Counted from the first letter of the stretch, positions 45,945-57,736 are shown. The stretch: 64,000 nucleotides of DNA from Alphaproteobacteria bacterium (GCA_030425395.1 JAUIAS010000002.1:1-64000); one strand, 5' to 3'. Translations and numbers: made by a program. The notes: a model not told the origin generated them from the letters alone.

Positions 45945-46652
45945 ATGTCAAACACGGACACGCCAGAAACGCTTTTCAAATGGAGCAAATGGTCTGGCGT
46001 GGGCAGCGTCCCGGATTTAGAGCCTCGCGCGCGAAACGTCACGATCACCGAAAGGGAGAAACCCGTAGACCTCGTGGCAGTGCCACCCGTCACGAAATAC
46101 GGATCTCCGCGCTATGATTGTTTCATCTTCACCAGCGAGGATCCGAGGTCTGAGGCGGTGCACTTGTCCTATGGTATCCAGACCAGCGAAGGCGTGGTGG
46201 AGAAGGAGATTTCAATCACCACCTACGGGGCGGTCATTCCGATCCTCAACTGCACCCATGTGCGGGTTTGGGGGCAGTGGCACAACGAAGGACCAGAATG
46301 GATCCGGCCAACGCAGGTTTGGGCGATCTGGTATCCCGGCGGAACGCATGCGGCGAGCCTTCTGATTCCGTTTCGCGCCAGCGTGTATAACAGTCATGAC
46401 CGGACAATCATGCCTCACGATGGGTTTTGGCGGCGCGGGTGCTTCTTTGTTTCCGAACTGGGCTGCGAGATACGGTCGTTGAAACACGCAGACTACAAAG
46501 ACACGTCACCGCAAAAGCAGCAGCAGCATGTCGCCGCCAATCCGACACAGGCATGGAAAACCAGCGGTTTTACCAGTCTTGAAGTCAAGGCGGACGCAGT
46601 CACCGGCCCTCGCAATACAGTCGTCTTGGGGGTTATGCAGTCGCGCAGGTGA
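45945..46652 (+). CDS. Uncharacterised protein of 235 aa
   Basis: I do not recognise a family. The ATG at 45945 follows a perfect GGGAGGAG eight bases upstream, so translation is credible. There is no signal peptide and no hydrophobic segment. The protein is rich in aromatic residues and short strands (VRVWGQWHNEGPEWIRPTQV, YGIQTSEGVVEKEISITTYG), suggesting a beta-sandwich. It is followed by a weak T-tailed hairpin. It belongs to none of the flanking pathways and could be a lineage-specific acquisition. Confidence 0.65.
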   Translation: MSNTDTPETLFKWSKWSGVGSVPDLEPRARNVTITEREKPVDLVAVPPVTKYGSPRYDCFIFTSEDPRSEAVHLSYGIQTSEGVVEKEISITTYGAVIPILNCTHVRVWGQWHNEGPEWIRPTQVWAIWYPGGTHAASLLIPFRASVYNSHDRTIMPHDGFWRRGCFFVSELGCEIRSLKHADYKDTSPQKQQQHVAANPTQAWKTSGFTSLEVKADAVTGPRNTVVLGVMQSRR

Positions 46653-46682
46653 TCAAGCAGATAGCAAACGGCCTCATAAGAT

Positions 46683-46703
46683 ATTCATAAAGATGAATTT
46701 TTT
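46683..46703 (+). terminator. Weak terminator after the uncharacterised gene
   Basis: ATTCAT-AAAG-ATGAAT stem-loop followed directly by TTTTT. The stem is AT-rich and short, but it sits 30 bases past the stop and before the nuo promoter region. Confidence 0.5.
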
Positions 46704-46830
46704 ATGTGATTCCATGGTAAAGGAAAGATTCCAACGCAAAATCCGCTGTCCGGTTCATCCATCTGACCAATTGCGTGATCACAATAGGAAAACTGCGGCA
46801 TTCGGCCCGTTCTTTCCCCGATGCGCCCCG

Positions 46831-46859
46831 TTGACCCTATGCAGTTGCAGCGATAGATG
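46831..46859 (+). promoter_or_regulatory. Candidate nuo operon promoter
   Basis: TTGACC at 46831-46836, 17-base spacer, TAGATG at 46854-46859. This leaves a leader of about 55 bases before the nuoA GTG. The -35 box is good, the -10 moderate. The only other notable sequence in the gap is the preceding terminator. Confidence 0.5.
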
Positions 46860-46922
46860 GAACGCAATCTAGTCAGTTTCTGACTGCTGCGCGCGTGCGC
46901 TGCACACAAAAGGAGCCGCCTC

Positions 46923-47809
<887 letters not shown>

Positions 47810-47878
47810 TCGCACGGGAACGAAAACCTGCGGGCCGGTGCCGGACACCGGGCCTGACGCGGGAAAGGAAGGCTGCGA

Positions 47879-48487
47879 ATGACTGACGCGCTGAAGGAAC
47901 TGGGTGCTTACATCGAACTCAAACGCCCCGATTGTGTCGTGGCGTGGGATGTGACCCATGGTGAACTGAACGTAGACGTCGCCCTGTCCAATATCGTGGG
48001 CTTTGTCGAATTTCTGCGCACCGATGCGACTTGCAATTTCTCGTCACTGGTGGACATCACCGCCGTCGATTACCCCGCGCGGGCCAAGCGGTTCGACGTG
48101 GTGTATCATTTCCTGTCGATGTATCGGAACCACCGCGTCCGCCTGCGCACCGCTGTGCGCGAGGATGACATGGTGCCCTCGCTCAGCTCTGTGCACCCGT
48201 CCGCCAACTGGTTCGAACGCGAAGTGTTCGACATGTTCGGCATCCTGTTTTCCGGGCATCCCGACCTGCGCCGCCTGCTGACCGACTACGGCTTTCGCGG
48301 GCATCCGCTGCGCAAGGATTTCCCGACGACAGGCTATACCGAAGTCCGCTATGACGAGGCCCGCAAGCGGGTTGTTTATGAGCCGGTTAGCCTCGTGCAG
48401 GAATACCGTCAGTTCGACTTCATGTCGCCATGGGAAGGGGCCGAATACATCCTTCCGGGTGACGAGAAGAAAGAGGAGGCCAAGTGA
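47879..48487 (+). CDS. nuoC: NADH-quinone oxidoreductase subunit C
   Basis: Peripheral-arm 30-kDa-type subunit, 202 aa, not fused to NuoD. Hallmarks are [31 protein letters not shown], the signature [20 protein letters not shown] and [19 protein letters not shown]. The C-terminus is short and acidic/basic mixed. The stop overlaps the nuoD start (TGATG). It starts 69 bases after nuoB, a gap holding only an imperfect GC-rich hairpin. Confidence 0.97.
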   Translation: MTDALKELGAYIELKRPDCVVAWDVTHGELNVDVALSNIVGFVEFLRTDATCNFSSLVDITAVDYPARAKRFDVVYHFLSMYRNHRVRLRTAVREDDMVPSLSSVHPSANWFEREVFDMFGILFSGHPDLRRLLTDYGFRGHPLRKDFPTTGYTEVRYDEARKRVVYEPVSLVQEYRQFDFMSPWEGAEYILPGDEKKEEAK

Positions 48488-49701
48488 TGGACGGCTCCAA
48501 AGATTTTACCGACGCCCAGACCGGCGAACAGAAAATCCGCAATTTCAATATCAACTTCGGCCCCCAGCACCCTGCGGCGCACGGGGTTCTGCGTCTGGTT
48601 CTGGAACTGGACGGCGAGATCGTGGAACGCTGCGACCCGCATGTCGGGCTGTTGCACCGCGGCACCGAAAAGTTGATGGAAAGCCGGACCTACCTGCAAA
48701 ACCTGCCCTATTTTGACCGCCTCGATTACGTGGCGCCGATGAATCAGGAACACGCTTGGTGTCTGGCCATCGAAAAGCTGTGCAAGGTCGAAGTGCCGCG
48801 CCGGGCGCAGTTGATCCGGGTTCTGTATTCCGAAATCGGGCGCGTGCTCAATCACCTGCTGAACGTGACCACCCAAGCCCTTGACGTGGGCGCGCTGACG
48901 CCGCCTCTGTGGGGCTTTGAAGAGCGTGAAAAGCTGATGGTGTTCTACGAACGGGCCTGCGGCGCGCGTCTGCACGCGGCCTATTTCCGTCCCGGTGGCG
49001 TACATCAGGACCTGCCAGAGGCATTGCTCGACGATATCGAGGAATGGGCGCACCAGTTCCCCGACACATTGGCCGACATCGACGGCCTGCTGACCGAAAA
49101 CCGCATCTTCAAACAACGCAACGTCGATATCGGCGTGGTCAGCGAAGATGACATCCTGAAATATGGATTCTCCGGCGTCATGGTGCGCGGATCGGGCATG
49201 GCATGGGATTTGCGCCGCGCGCAGCCCTATGAATGCTATGACGAGTTCGATTTCCAGATCCCCGTGGGCAAGAACGGCGACTGTTACGATCGCTACCTCG
49301 TGCGGATGGAAGAAATGCGCCAGTCGGTGTCGATCATCCGTCAGGCTATATCCAAGCTGCGCGAAACCCCCGGCGATGTGCTGGCCCGCGGCAAGATCAC
49401 GCCGCCAAAGCGGGCCGAGATGAAAACATCCATGGAAAGCCTGATCCATCACTTCAAGCTTTATACCGAAGGCTTCCACGTGCCTGCGGGCGAAGTCTAT
49501 GCCGCCGTCGAAGCCCCGAAGGGCGAATTCGGTGTCTACCTTGTGGCGGATGGCACCAACAAACCCTACCGCAGCAAGATCCGCGCGCCGGGTTTCCTGC
49601 ATCTTCAGGCCATGGACCATATCGCGCGGGGTCACCAACTGGCCGATGTCGCGGCGATCATCGGCACCATGGACGTCGTCTTTGGCGAGATCGACAGGTA
49701 A
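48487..49701 (+). CDS. nuoD: NADH-quinone oxidoreductase subunit D
   Basis: 49-kDa-type subunit forming the quinone pocket, 404 aa. Motifs are [20 protein letters not shown] (quinone-site His), [28 protein letters not shown], and the C-terminal [20 protein letters not shown], which ends [13 protein letters not shown] use ATG 48487; a GTG at 48484 is an alternative. An 81-base spacer with a dispersed repeat follows before nuoE. Confidence 0.97.
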   Translation: MDGSKDFTDAQTGEQKIRNFNINFGPQHPAAHGVLRLVLELDGEIVERCDPHVGLLHRGTEKLMESRTYLQNLPYFDRLDYVAPMNQEHAWCLAIEKLCKVEVPRRAQLIRVLYSEIGRVLNHLLNVTTQALDVGALTPPLWGFEEREKLMVFYERACGARLHAAYFRPGGVHQDLPEALLDDIEEWAHQFPDTLADIDGLLTENRIFKQRNVDIGVVSEDDILKYGFSGVMVRGSGMAWDLRRAQPYECYDEFDFQIPVGKNGDCYDRYLVRMEEMRQSVSIIRQAISKLRETPGDVLARGKITPPKRAEMKTSMESLIHHFKLYTEGFHVPAGEVYAAVEAPKGEFGVYLVADGTNKPYRSKIRAPGFLHLQAMDHIARGHQLADVAAIIGTMDVVFGEIDR

Positions 49702-49713
49702 CGCGCTCATGGT

Positions 49714-49755
49714 CTTCTTTCTCGTCCCCAATACCCCCGCCGGAGGCTCCCGCGC
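49714..49755 (-). repeat. Dispersed intergenic repeat, copy 6, inside nuo
   Basis: On the minus strand it reads GGGAGCCTCCGGCGGGGGTA, then TTGGGGACGAGAAAGAAG. It sits 13 bases after the nuoD stop and just before the nuoE ribosome site, so it is transcribed within the operon. Confidence 0.7.
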
Positions 49756-49782
49756 TCTCCGCCAGAACGGAAAGGCGAAATA

Positions 49783-51030
49783 ATGCTCCGCCGTCTGCAT
49801 CCCGAACAACCCGACAGCTTTGCCTTTACGTCTGCCAATCTGGCGTGGGCACAGGCACAGATCACCAAGTATCCCGAAGGTCGTCAGGCCTCGGCGATCA
49901 TCCCACTTCTGTGGCGTGCGCAGGAACAGGAAGGCTGGCTCAGCCGTCCGGCCATCGAAACCGTCGCGGACATGTTGGGCATGCCCTATATCCGCGCCTT
50001 CGAGGTGGCGTCCTTCTACTTTATGTTCCAGTTGCAGCCGGTCGGCTCCGTGGCGCATTTCCAGATTTGCGGCACCACGTCCTGCATGATCTGCGGGGCC
50101 GAGGATCTGGTTGCAGTCTGCAAGAAAAAGATCGCCGCCAAGGCCCACGAGATTTCCGCCGATGGCAAGTTCAGCTGGGAAGAGGTCGAGTGTCTGGGGT
50201 CCTGCTCCAACGCGCCCATGGCCCAGATCGGCAAGGATTATTACGAAGACCTGACGCCCGAACGGTTTGAAGAGATCATCGACGAACTGGCCAAGGGGGA
50301 CGTTCCGGTTCCCGGCCCGCAAAACGGGCGGTATGCCTCTGAACCGCTGTCCGGGCTGACCAGCCTGACCGAGCATGATAGCGGCAAGACCAAGTATAAC
50401 GCATCGGTGCAACTGGCCACAGACATCGGCGACACGGTCAAGCGGATCGACGGCACCGAGGTGCCCCTGCGCACACCGTGGAACCCCGAAGCGGCCAATG
50501 CTGACACAGCCCCGGCTGTTGATCCGGTTCAGGATGCGCCTGAAAAGGTTCAGGAAACACCGGCTCCGATCCTCAAAGAGGCGCAGGCCGAGGCCGATGC
50601 GGCCAAGATCAAGCCGTCGGCATCGCTGGCAGGACAGGATGATCTGGCCAGCCGCAAGGGCACGTGGAAATACGAGGCGGCAAAGCCCGAGGCCAAGGCC
50701 GAAGCACCGCCTGCACCCAATGAGATCGCGACCGATGCCGGGTCATCGGATGATGCGGTTGAGGATGCCCCGGAGGTTCTGACCGGTGCGCGCGAAGGCG
50801 GCGCGGATAACCTCAAGCTGCTCAAGGGTGTTGGCCCCAAACTGGAAGCGACGCTGAACGAGCTTGGCTTTTTCCACTTTGACCAGATCGCCGCATGGAC
50901 GCCCGCACAGGTTGCATGGGTGGACAGCCGGTTGAAGTTCAAGGGCCGGATCGAACGCGACGGCTGGATTGATCAGGCCAAAATTCTCGCCGCGGGCGGG
51001 GAAACAGAATTCTCGAAACGGTCCAAGTAA
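49783..51030 (+). CDS. nuoE: NADH-quinone oxidoreductase subunit E with C-terminal extension
   Basis: 24-kDa-type 2Fe-2S subunit of 415 aa, roughly twice the usual 160-180. Residues 1-180 are the normal fold: [29 protein letters not shown], then cluster ligands in [11 protein letters not shown] and [14 protein letters not shown]. Residues 185-343 are a low-complexity Ala/Glu/Pro/Lys linker. Residues 344-415 form a helix-hairpin-helix-like domain ([37 protein letters not shown]). I recall a near-identical domain at the end of ribosomal protein L21 in related bacteria. Its role in complex I is unknown. Confidence 0.95.
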   Translation: MLRRLHPEQPDSFAFTSANLAWAQAQITKYPEGRQASAIIPLLWRAQEQEGWLSRPAIETVADMLGMPYIRAFEVASFYFMFQLQPVGSVAHFQICGTTSCMICGAEDLVAVCKKKIAAKAHEISADGKFSWEEVECLGSCSNAPMAQIGKDYYEDLTPERFEEIIDELAKGDVPVPGPQNGRYASEPLSGLTSLTEHDSGKTKYNASVQLATDIGDTVKRIDGTEVPLRTPWNPEAANADTAPAVDPVQDAPEKVQETPAPILKEAQAEADAAKIKPSASLAGQDDLASRKGTWKYEAAKPEAKAEAPPAPNEIATDAGSSDDAVEDAPEVLTGAREGGADNLKLLKGVGPKLEATLNELGFFHFDQIAAWTPAQVAWVDSRLKFKGRIERDGWIDQAKILAAGGETEFSKRSK

Positions 51031-51052
51031 CCGGTTCGGGGGAAAGAAGGAT

Positions 51053-51277
51053 ATGAGCAAGGATACGGATCAGGTCATTGCCCGCAAAGGTCGCCACGTT
51101 GCGTTGGTGATCGCGGGTTCCATGACGATCTGGGTTGTTGTTCAGTTTATTGCGCCGAAACTCGGTCTGCCGGGGCGTTTTGCTCTGCTGATTGATTTCT
51201 TGGCACTCGCCGCGCTGATTTATGCGGGCGTCAACATCATGCAACTCTGGCGCTTGCGTCAGGACAGCAAAGGGTGA
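51053..51277 (+). CDS. DUF5337-type small membrane protein in nuo
   Basis: Small protein of 74 aa with two hydrophobic helices (HVALVIAGSMTIWVVVQFIAP and FALLIDFLALAALIYAGVNI) and charged ends. ATG 51053 follows GGGGGAAAGAAGG. It is inserted between nuoE and nuoF, six bases ahead of nuoF. I assign it to the DUF5337 type by recollection of the same position in other Rhodobacteraceae. It may be an accessory or assembly subunit of complex I, which is inference. Confidence 0.78.
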   Translation: MSKDTDQVIARKGRHVALVIAGSMTIWVVVQFIAPKLGLPGRFALLIDFLALAALIYAGVNIMQLWRLRQDSKG

Positions 51278-51283
51278 CAGCAC

Positions 51284-52582
51284 ATGCTGAAAGACCAGGA
51301 CCGGATTTTTACCAACATCTACGGGATGCACGATCGCACGCTCAAGGGCGCGCAGGCCCGTGGCCATTGGGATGGCACCTCGGGGCTGATCGAAAAGGGG
51401 CGCGACTGGATCGTTGACACGATGAAGGCATCGGGTCTGCGGGGCCGGGGCGGCGCGGGTTTCCCGACGGGGCTCAAGTGGTCGTTCATGCCCAAGGAAA
51501 GCGACGGACGCCCCAGCTATCTGGTGGTGAATGCCGACGAATCCGAGCCGGGCACCTGCAAGGACCGTGAGATCATGCGCCATGATCCCCATACCTTGAT
51601 CGAAGGCTGTCTGATCGCGTCTTTCGCGATGAACGCGCATGCGTGCTATATCTATATCCGTGGCGAATATATCCGCGAACGCGAAGCGTTGCAGGAGGCC
51701 ATTGACGAAGCCTATGAGGCCGGTCTTCTGGGCAAGAACGCCGCAGGGTCGGGCTGGGATTTCGACCTGTATCTGCACCACGGTGCCGGGGCCTATATTT
51801 GTGGCGAGGAAACCGCCCTTCTGGAAAGCCTCGAAGGCCGCAAGGGCATGCCGCGGATGAAGCCGCCGTTTCCTGCGGGCGCGGGCCTTTACGGGTGCCC
51901 GACCACGGTGAACAACGTGGAATCCATCGCGGTTGTCCCCACCATCCTGCGCCGCGGCGCGGATTGGTTTGCCGGCTTTGGCCGGGCCAATAACGCGGGC
52001 ACCAAGCTGTTTGCGATTTCGGGTCACGTCAACAACCCCTGCGTTGTCGAAGAGGCCATGTCGATCAGCTTTGAGGAGCTTATCGAAAAGCATTGCGGCG
52101 GTATTCGCGGCGGCTGGGACAATTTGCTGGCGGTGATCCCCGGCGGGTCTTCCGTGCCTTGCGTGCGTGGCGAAAACATGCGCGATGCGATCATGGATTT
52201 CGATTACCTGCGCGGCGAGCTTGGGTCCGGTCTGGGCACGGCGGCGGTGATCGTGATGGACAAGCAGACCGATATCGTCAAAGCGATCTGGCGGCTGTCC
52301 AAATTCTACAAACACGAAAGCTGTGGCCAGTGCACGCCGTGCCGTGAAGGCACCGGCTGGATGATGCGGGTCATGGACCGTCTGGTCAAAGGCGAGGCGG
52401 AACCGGAAGAAATCGACATGCTGTGGGACGTGACCAAGCAGGTCGAAGGGCACACCATCTGCGCGCTTGGCGATGCGGCGGCGTGGCCGATCCAAGGTCT
52501 GATCCGCAATTTCCGCGAAGAGATCGAGGACAAGATCAAGGCGCAGAAATCGGGGCGCACAGGGGCGATGGCGGCAGAGTGA
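51284..52582 (+). CDS. nuoF: NADH-quinone oxidoreductase subunit F
   Basis: 51-kDa-type subunit, 432 aa, binding NADH, FMN and the N3 4Fe-4S cluster. [20 protein letters not shown] is the NADH site, [19 protein letters not shown] the FMN site, [19 protein letters not shown] further flavin contacts, and [15 protein letters not shown] provides three of the cluster cysteines, with the fourth in [13 protein letters not shown]. The two genes either side in the operon are small non-core ones. Confidence 0.97.
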   Translation: MLKDQDRIFTNIYGMHDRTLKGAQARGHWDGTSGLIEKGRDWIVDTMKASGLRGRGGAGFPTGLKWSFMPKESDGRPSYLVVNADESEPGTCKDREIMRHDPHTLIEGCLIASFAMNAHACYIYIRGEYIREREALQEAIDEAYEAGLLGKNAAGSGWDFDLYLHHGAGAYICGEETALLESLEGRKGMPRMKPPFPAGAGLYGCPTTVNNVESIAVVPTILRRGADWFAGFGRANNAGTKLFAISGHVNNPCVVEEAMSISFEELIEKHCGGIRGGWDNLLAVIPGGSSVPCVRGENMRDAIMDFDYLRGELGSGLGTAAVIVMDKQTDIVKAIWRLSKFYKHESCGQCTPCREGTGWMMRVMDRLVKGEAEPEEIDMLWDVTKQVEGHTICALGDAAAWPIQGLIRNFREEIEDKIKAQKSGRTGAMAAE

Positions 52583-52629
52583 AGCCGGTGTCAAGCGGGG
52601 CTTTTTCACAAGGCCCGAGGAGAATGACG

Positions 52630-52953
52630 ATGCGGAAGCCATTTTGGATACTTGCGACGCTCGCCGCGCTTGCGGCCTGCGAAAGCAAGGATGACAGGAT
52701 TGCCTTTGACGGGGTGTATTTCCGGGCCAAGGCAGACAAGCTTGACAAGGAACAGCGGGATCACTTCACAGTGACCGTAAAGCCCGTTTCTGAAAGCCTT
52801 GACGGTGCCCGCGAGGCGGGACGTCATGAGGCGATCACATATTGCATCACCAACTACGGGTCGTCGAACATCGAATGGACTCAAGGTCCCGATGCCGATG
52901 AGGTAACGGTTGAGGATGACACCCTGATGTTGGCGGGGATCTGTCGTCCGTGA
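52630..52953 (+). CDS. Small lipoprotein in nuo operon
   Basis: Exported protein of 107 aa that I do not recognise. ATG 52630 has GAGGAG seven bases upstream; the ATG at 52624 is too close to that site. The signal MRKPFWILATLAALAACESK has lipobox LAAC, so Cys17 would be lipidated. The mature part has YFRAKADKLDKEQRDHFTVT and two later cysteines (AITYCITNYG, LAGICRP). It overlaps the next gene by four bases. An uncharacterised periplasmic accessory of complex I is possible. Confidence 0.78.
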   Translation: MRKPFWILATLAALAACESKDDRIAFDGVYFRAKADKLDKEQRDHFTVTVKPVSESLDGAREAGRHEAITYCITNYGSSNIEWTQGPDADEVTVEDDTLMLAGICRP

Positions 52954-53381
52954 CGGCATTGCACTCATATCGGGGCGCAGGCCCGCTCGCCATTGCGGTG
53001 GCGGTGTGCACGCTTTGGGGTGGGGCCGTTGCGGCGGCGAAACCGCCACTGCGGGACGTTGCGCGCATCGACAACGGGTTGTTTTACGTGGCCTTGGCCA
53101 ATGAAATCCGCAAATCCTGCGACAGCATCGTGGCGCGGCCTCTCAAGGCCATCTTCACGATGCAGGCGCTCAAGCGGCACGCCAAGGACATGGGATATAC
53201 CGAGGCCGAGATCGACGCCTATACGTCGAGCGAGGCAGAAAAAGACCGGATGCGCGCCCGTGGCGCGGCCTTTTACGAGGCGCGGGGCATCGACCCGTCC
53301 AACCCGGATGACATGTGCACGCTTGGGCGTGCGGAAATCGAGACACACAGCCAGATCGGCGTGCTTTTGAGGGCGAAATGA
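52950..53381 (+). CDS. DUF5333-type secreted protein in nuo
   Basis: Protein of 143 aa with an N-terminal signal peptide ([20 protein letters not shown]). GTG 52950 overlaps the lipoprotein stop. The mature part is helical with two cysteines ([15 protein letters not shown] and [12 protein letters not shown]), perhaps a disulfide, and the motif [20 protein letters not shown]. It sits two bases before nuoG. It resembles the DUF5333 family by recollection. Function unknown; location suggests a role at the periplasmic face of complex I. Confidence 0.75.
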   Translation: MTALHSYRGAGPLAIAVAVCTLWGGAVAAAKPPLRDVARIDNGLFYVALANEIRKSCDSIVARPLKAIFTMQALKRHAKDMGYTEAEIDAYTSSEAEKDRMRARGAAFYEARGIDPSNPDDMCTLGRAEIETHSQIGVLLRAK

Positions 53382-53382
53382 C

Positions 53383-55398
53383 ATGAGCGACCTCCGCAAG
53401 ATCAATATTGACGGGCAGGACATCGAAGTGGACGGGGCGATGACCCTGATCCAGGCCTGTGAAGTGGCCGGCGTGGAAGTGCCGCGCTTTTGCTATCACG
53501 AACGGCTGTCCATCGCGGGCAATTGCCGGATGTGTCTGGTCGAGGTCGTGGGCGGCCCGCCCAAGCCTGCGGCATCCTGTGCTATGCAGGTGCGCGACCT
53601 GCGCCCCGGCCCCGAAGGCCAGCCGCCGGTGGTCAAGACCAACAGCCCGATGGTGAAGAAGGCGCGCGAAGGGGTGATGGAATTCCTTCTCATCAATCAC
53701 CCGCTGGATTGCCCGATCTGCGATCAGGGCGGCGAATGTGATCTTCAGGATCAGGCGATGGCCTATGGTGTGGATTTCTCGCGCTTTCGCGAACCCAAGC
53801 GGGCCGTCGAAGATCTGGATCTCGGGCCGCTGGTCGAAACCCACATGACCCGCTGTATTTCCTGCACCCGCTGCGTGCGCTTTACCACTGAGGTCGCCGG
53901 GATCACCCAGATGGGCCAGACGGGCCGGGGTGAAGACGCTGAAATCACGTCCTATCTGGGGGAAACGCTCGATAGCAACATGCAGGGCAACATCATCGAC
54001 CTGTGCCCGGTGGGCGCGCTGGTGTCCAAGCCCTATGCGTTCACGGCCCGTCCGTGGGAGCTGACCAAGACCGAAAGCATCGACGTGATGGATGCCATGG
54101 GCGCGTCGATCCGCGTGGATACGAAGGGCCGCGAAGTGATGCGGTTCCTGCCGCGCAACCATGATGGCGTGAACGAAGAGTGGATCTCCGACAAGACCCG
54201 GTTTGTCTGGGACGGGCTGCGTCGCCAGCGGCTTGACCGCCCCTACGTGCGTGAGAACGGCAAGCTGCGCCCGGCCACCTGGCCCGAGGCGCTGGAGGCT
54301 GCGGCGACCGCGATCAAGGGGGCGTCCAAATTGGCCGGGATCGTCGGCGATCTGGCCCCGACCGAAGCGGCCTTTGCCCTGAAGCAACTGGTCGAAGGGC
54401 AGGGCGGTGTTGTTGAATGCCGCACCGATGGCGCGAAACTGCCCGCCGGAAACCGGTCGGGCTATGTCGGCACGGCGGCGATCGAGGATATCGACGGCGC
54501 GGCCAAGATCATTCTAATCGGATCCAATCCCCGCGACGAGGCACCGGTTCTCAATGCCCGCATTCGTCGGGCGTGGACGCTGGGTGCGGATGTCTTCCGT
54601 GTCGGTCCGGTGGTTGATCTGACATATGACGTCACCGATCTGGGGGCCGGGCGCGATGCGCTGGCCGGGCTGGCCCGTGACGGGCTGCCGCAAACCGATG
54701 GTGAAACGCTGATCATTCTGGGTCAGGGGGCCTTGACCGAAGCCGATGGCGCGGCGGTTCTGGGAACCGTGATGGCCATGGCCGAAGCCGCCGGTGCCAA
54801 GCTGATGATCCTGCACACCGCCGCTGCGCGCGTCGGCGCGATGGACGTGGGCGCAACCAACGAGGCCGGGATGGCCGCCGTTCAGGACGCGGATGTGATC
54901 TATAACCTTGGTGCGGACGAAGTCGAGATTGGCGAAGGCGCGTTCGTGATTTATCAGGGCAGCCATGGCGACCGTGGCGCGCATCGCGCTGACGTGATCC
55001 TGCCGGGGGCGGCCTATACGGAAGAAAGCGGCCTGTTCGTGAACACGGAAGGGCGTCCGCAACTGGCCCTGCGCGCCGGGTTTGCGCCGGGTGACGCCAA
55101 GGAAAACTGGGCAATCCTGCGGGCGTTGTCGGCGCAGATCGGTGCGCAGCAGCCATGGGACAGCCTTGCGCAACTGCGACAGGCGCTGGTCACCGAGGTT
55201 CCGCATCTGGCCAAGGTCGATGACGTGCCCGAGAATGACTGGCAGGCCGAGGCTGCGGGCAAGCTGGGCGACGCGGATTTCCGTTACGCCATTCGCGATT
55301 TCTATCTGACCAATCCGGTCGCGCGGGCGTCCGCGCTGATGGCTGAGCTGTCGGCGGGTGCAAAGGCGCGCCGAGAAGACCGGATCGCTGCGGAATAA
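53383..55398 (+). CDS. nuoG: NADH-quinone oxidoreductase subunit G
   Basis: 75-kDa-type subunit of 671 aa with several iron-sulfur clusters. The N-terminal 2Fe-2S domain has [20 protein letters not shown], the His-ligand region [19 protein letters not shown] follows, and the 4Fe-4S motif is [16 protein letters not shown] with the distant Cys in IDLCPVGAL. The rest is a molybdopterin-oxidoreductase-like domain without cofactor residues, [20 protein letters not shown] being typical. The stop overlaps a lipoprotein start (TAATG). Confidence 0.96.
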   Translation: MSDLRKINIDGQDIEVDGAMTLIQACEVAGVEVPRFCYHERLSIAGNCRMCLVEVVGGPPKPAASCAMQVRDLRPGPEGQPPVVKTNSPMVKKAREGVMEFLLINHPLDCPICDQGGECDLQDQAMAYGVDFSRFREPKRAVEDLDLGPLVETHMTRCISCTRCVRFTTEVAGITQMGQTGRGEDAEITSYLGETLDSNMQGNIIDLCPVGALVSKPYAFTARPWELTKTESIDVMDAMGASIRVDTKGREVMRFLPRNHDGVNEEWISDKTRFVWDGLRRQRLDRPYVRENGKLRPATWPEALEAAATAIKGASKLAGIVGDLAPTEAAFALKQLVEGQGGVVECRTDGAKLPAGNRSGYVGTAAIEDIDGAAKIILIGSNPRDEAPVLNARIRRAWTLGADVFRVGPVVDLTYDVTDLGAGRDALAGLARDGLPQTDGETLIILGQGALTEADGAAVLGTVMAMAEAAGAKLMILHTAAARVGAMDVGATNEAGMAAVQDADVIYNLGADEVEIGEGAFVIYQGSHGDRGAHRADVILPGAAYTEESGLFVNTEGRPQLALRAGFAPGDAKENWAILRALSAQIGAQQPWDSLAQLRQALVTEVPHLAKVDDVPENDWQAEAAGKLGDADFRYAIRDFYLTNPVARASALMAELSAGAKARREDRIAAE

Positions 55399-55784
55399 TG
55401 ATCCGGGCCGCCATCATATCGCCGCTGTTTCTCGCGGCCTGCACCATGCAGGAACCTTCGGAAGAGGTGCGTTTCGAGCCTGACTATCAGGGGATCGAAA
55501 CGCGGCTTCTCGAAGGGGATCTGGTGCAGTTTCACGTGCGCATGACCGGCGCGCGGCGGCCTGCGGATGTAGAAGACTATGCGCGCTGCGCAGCCGCGCA
55601 ATACGCAAGAATCCGCGGTTTCGGATTTGCGCGGCATTTGCGCACAAATGTAGGCGAAGAGGGTGGTGTCTGGCAGGCAGATGCTGTTTACACCATCTCG
55701 CCATCGCTCCCCAGAGGACTCAGGACGATCGACGCAGAAGTCATCGTTCAGGCCTGTGGGGAACTCGGAATACCCACGGTGTGA
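55398..55784 (+). CDS. Small lipoprotein in nuo operon (second)
   Basis: Protein of 128 aa unlike anything I can name. The start shares a base with the nuoG stop. A lipobox in IISPLFLAACTMQEP places Cys15 as the lipidation site. The mature part (VEDYARCAAAQYARIRGF, VIVQACGELGIP) has two cysteines and looks alpha/beta. It lies six bases before nuoH. Like the other two exported non-core proteins here, it could contact the membrane arm. Confidence 0.76.
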   Translation: MIRAAIISPLFLAACTMQEPSEEVRFEPDYQGIETRLLEGDLVQFHVRMTGARRPADVEDYARCAAAQYARIRGFGFARHLRTNVGEEGGVWQADAVYTISPSLPRGLRTIDAEVIVQACGELGIPTV

Positions 55785-55790
55785 GGACAT

Positions 55791-56828
55791 ATGGCTGATT
55801 TCTTTTCCACCCCGGGCGGCATCGCGGTCCTGATACTGGCGCAAGTGCTGGCTGTCGTCGCATTCGTGATGATTTCGCTGCTGTTTCTGGTCTACGGAGA
55901 CCGCAAGATCTGGGCCGCTGTGCAGATGCGGCGCGGTCCGAACGTCGTGGGGGTCTTCGGGATCCTCCAGTCGGTTGCCGACGCGCTGAAATATGTCGTC
56001 AAGGAAGTCGTGGTGCCTGCGGGCGCGGACAAGCCGGTCTTTATTCTGGCACCGCTCACGTCCTTCGTTCTGGCGTTGATCGCCTGGGCGGTGATCCCGT
56101 TCAACGACGGCTGGGTTCTGTCGGACATCAACGTGGCGATCCTCTATGTCTTTGCGGTGTCCTCGCTCGAGGTTTACGGCGTGATCATGGGGGGCTGGGC
56201 GTCAAACTCCAAATATCCCTTCCTTGGGTCGCTTCGGTCGGCCGCGCAGATGATTTCCTATGAGGTGTCCATCGGGCTCATCATCATCGGGGTGATCCTG
56301 TCCACGGGCAGCATGAACTTTGGTGCCATCGTGAACGCGCAGGATACGGGGTATGGGTTCTTTGGTTGGTACTGGCTGCCGCACCTGCCGATGGTGTTCC
56401 TGTTCTTCATCTCGGCACTGGCGGAAACCAACCGGCCCCCGTTCGACCTGCCTGAGGCTGAATCCGAACTGGTGGCGGGCTATCAGGTTGAATATTCCTC
56501 AACGCCCTTCCTGTTGTTCATGGCGGGTGAATATATCGCCATCTTCCTGATGTGTGCGCTGACGTCGCTGCTGTTCTTCGGTGGTTGGTTGTCGCCCATT
56601 CCGGGCATCCCCGACGGGGTGCTGTGGATGATCGCCAAGATGGCGTTCTTCTTCTTCCTCTTCGCGATGGTCAAGGCCATCACGCCCCGATACCGCTATG
56701 ACCAGCTGATGCGGCTGGGCTGGAAAGTGTTCCTGCCCTTCTCGCTGGGCTGGGTGGTGTTCGTGGCCTTCGCGGCAAAGTTTGGCTGGTTCTGGGGCAT
56801 CTTCGCCCGGTGGAGCACGGGAGCATAA
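55791..56828 (+). CDS. nuoH: NADH-quinone oxidoreductase subunit H
   Basis: ND1-type membrane subunit, 345 aa, eight hydrophobic helices. Motifs: [20 protein letters not shown] (quinone entrance), [55 protein letters not shown] with key Glu residues, and [20 protein letters not shown]. The gene continues the nuo operon three bases before nuoI. Confidence 0.97.
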   Translation: MADFFSTPGGIAVLILAQVLAVVAFVMISLLFLVYGDRKIWAAVQMRRGPNVVGVFGILQSVADALKYVVKEVVVPAGADKPVFILAPLTSFVLALIAWAVIPFNDGWVLSDINVAILYVFAVSSLEVYGVIMGGWASNSKYPFLGSLRSAAQMISYEVSIGLIIIGVILSTGSMNFGAIVNAQDTGYGFFGWYWLPHLPMVFLFFISALAETNRPPFDLPEAESELVAGYQVEYSSTPFLLFMAGEYIAIFLMCALTSLLFFGGWLSPIPGIPDGVLWMIAKMAFFFFLFAMVKAITPRYRYDQLMRLGWKVFLPFSLGWVVFVAFAAKFGWFWGIFARWSTGA

Positions 56829-56831
56829 TCC

Positions 56832-57326
56832 ATGACGCAGATCGATTACGGACGCGCCGCGAAATACTTCCTTCTTCAGGATTTCTACCAGGGTATGAAA
56901 CTGGGTCTGAAGTATTTCTTTGCCCCCAAGGCAACGGTCAACTACCCCCATGAAAAGGGGCCTTTGTCGCCCCGCTTCCGCGGCGAACATGCGCTGCGCC
57001 GGTATCCCAACGGCGAAGAACGCTGCATCGCTTGCAAGCTGTGCGAGGCGATCTGCCCCGCGCAGGCGATTACCATCGACGCCGAACCCCGGTCCGACGG
57101 GTCGCGCCGCACCACGCGCTATGACATCGACATGACGAAATGCATCTACTGCGGCTTCTGTCAGGAAGCCTGCCCGGTGGACGCCATCGTCGAAGGTCCG
57201 AACTTCGAATTCTCGACCGAGACCCGCGAAGAGCTTTTCTATGACAAGGAAAAGCTGCTTGAGAACGGCGACCGCTGGGAAGCCGAGATTGCCCGCAACC
57301 TAGAAATTGATGCGCCCTACCGATGA
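56832..57326 (+). CDS. nuoI: NADH-quinone oxidoreductase subunit I
   Basis: TYKY-type subunit with two 4Fe-4S clusters (N6a/N6b), 164 aa. The ligands are in [16 protein letters not shown] and [20 protein letters not shown]. The N-terminal amphipathic segment ([20 protein letters not shown]) would lie at the membrane. The stop overlaps the next start by four bases. Confidence 0.97.
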   Translation: MTQIDYGRAAKYFLLQDFYQGMKLGLKYFFAPKATVNYPHEKGPLSPRFRGEHALRRYPNGEERCIACKLCEAICPAQAITIDAEPRSDGSRRTTRYDIDMTKCIYCGFCQEACPVDAIVEGPNFEFSTETREELFYDKEKLLENGDRWEAEIARNLEIDAPYR

Positions 57327-57736
57327 CGGAAACGCCCCGCAACCCGTTCGAGCAAATGCTCGCTCAGGCCCATGAGATGGCCAAGGCGCTGAATCCGGCG
57401 CTGGAAAGCTTTTCTCCCAAGGGGTTTGAGGCGCTGTGGCCGACGATGCCCAAGGAGGCTATGGAGTTCTGGTTCGGGAATGCCGTCAACAAGGACGGGT
57501 TGGATGCCAAAACACGGCTTTTGCTCACGCTTGCTGGTCTGACCATGCAGGGGGCACAGGCTGACACAGCGGTCCGGCAGACCGTGCGCCATCTCAGAGA
57601 GGCGGGCGCGCGCAAGCAGGAGATCGTGGAAACCATCGGACATATGTCGGTCTTTGCCGGCATTCCGGCCATGACACGGGCGCTGGAGCTGGCCCAGGAC
57701 GCCATGGACGGCGACAAGGAAGGTGACGAGACATGA
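57323..57736 (+). CDS. Carboxymuconolactone decarboxylase-like (AhpD fold) protein in nuo
   Basis: Protein of 137 aa of the CMD/AhpD alpha-helical family. [20 protein letters not shown] and the [20 protein letters not shown] segment match the family core. The redox pair CxxC of peroxidase-type AhpD is absent, so no disulfide chemistry is predicted. It overlaps nuoI at the start and nuoJ at the end by four bases, so expression is fully coupled to complex I. Function there is unknown. Confidence 0.84.
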   Translation: MTETPRNPFEQMLAQAHEMAKALNPALESFSPKGFEALWPTMPKEAMEFWFGNAVNKDGLDAKTRLLLTLAGLTMQGAQADTAVRQTVRHLREAGARKQEIVETIGHMSVFAGIPAMTRALELAQDAMDGDKEGDET

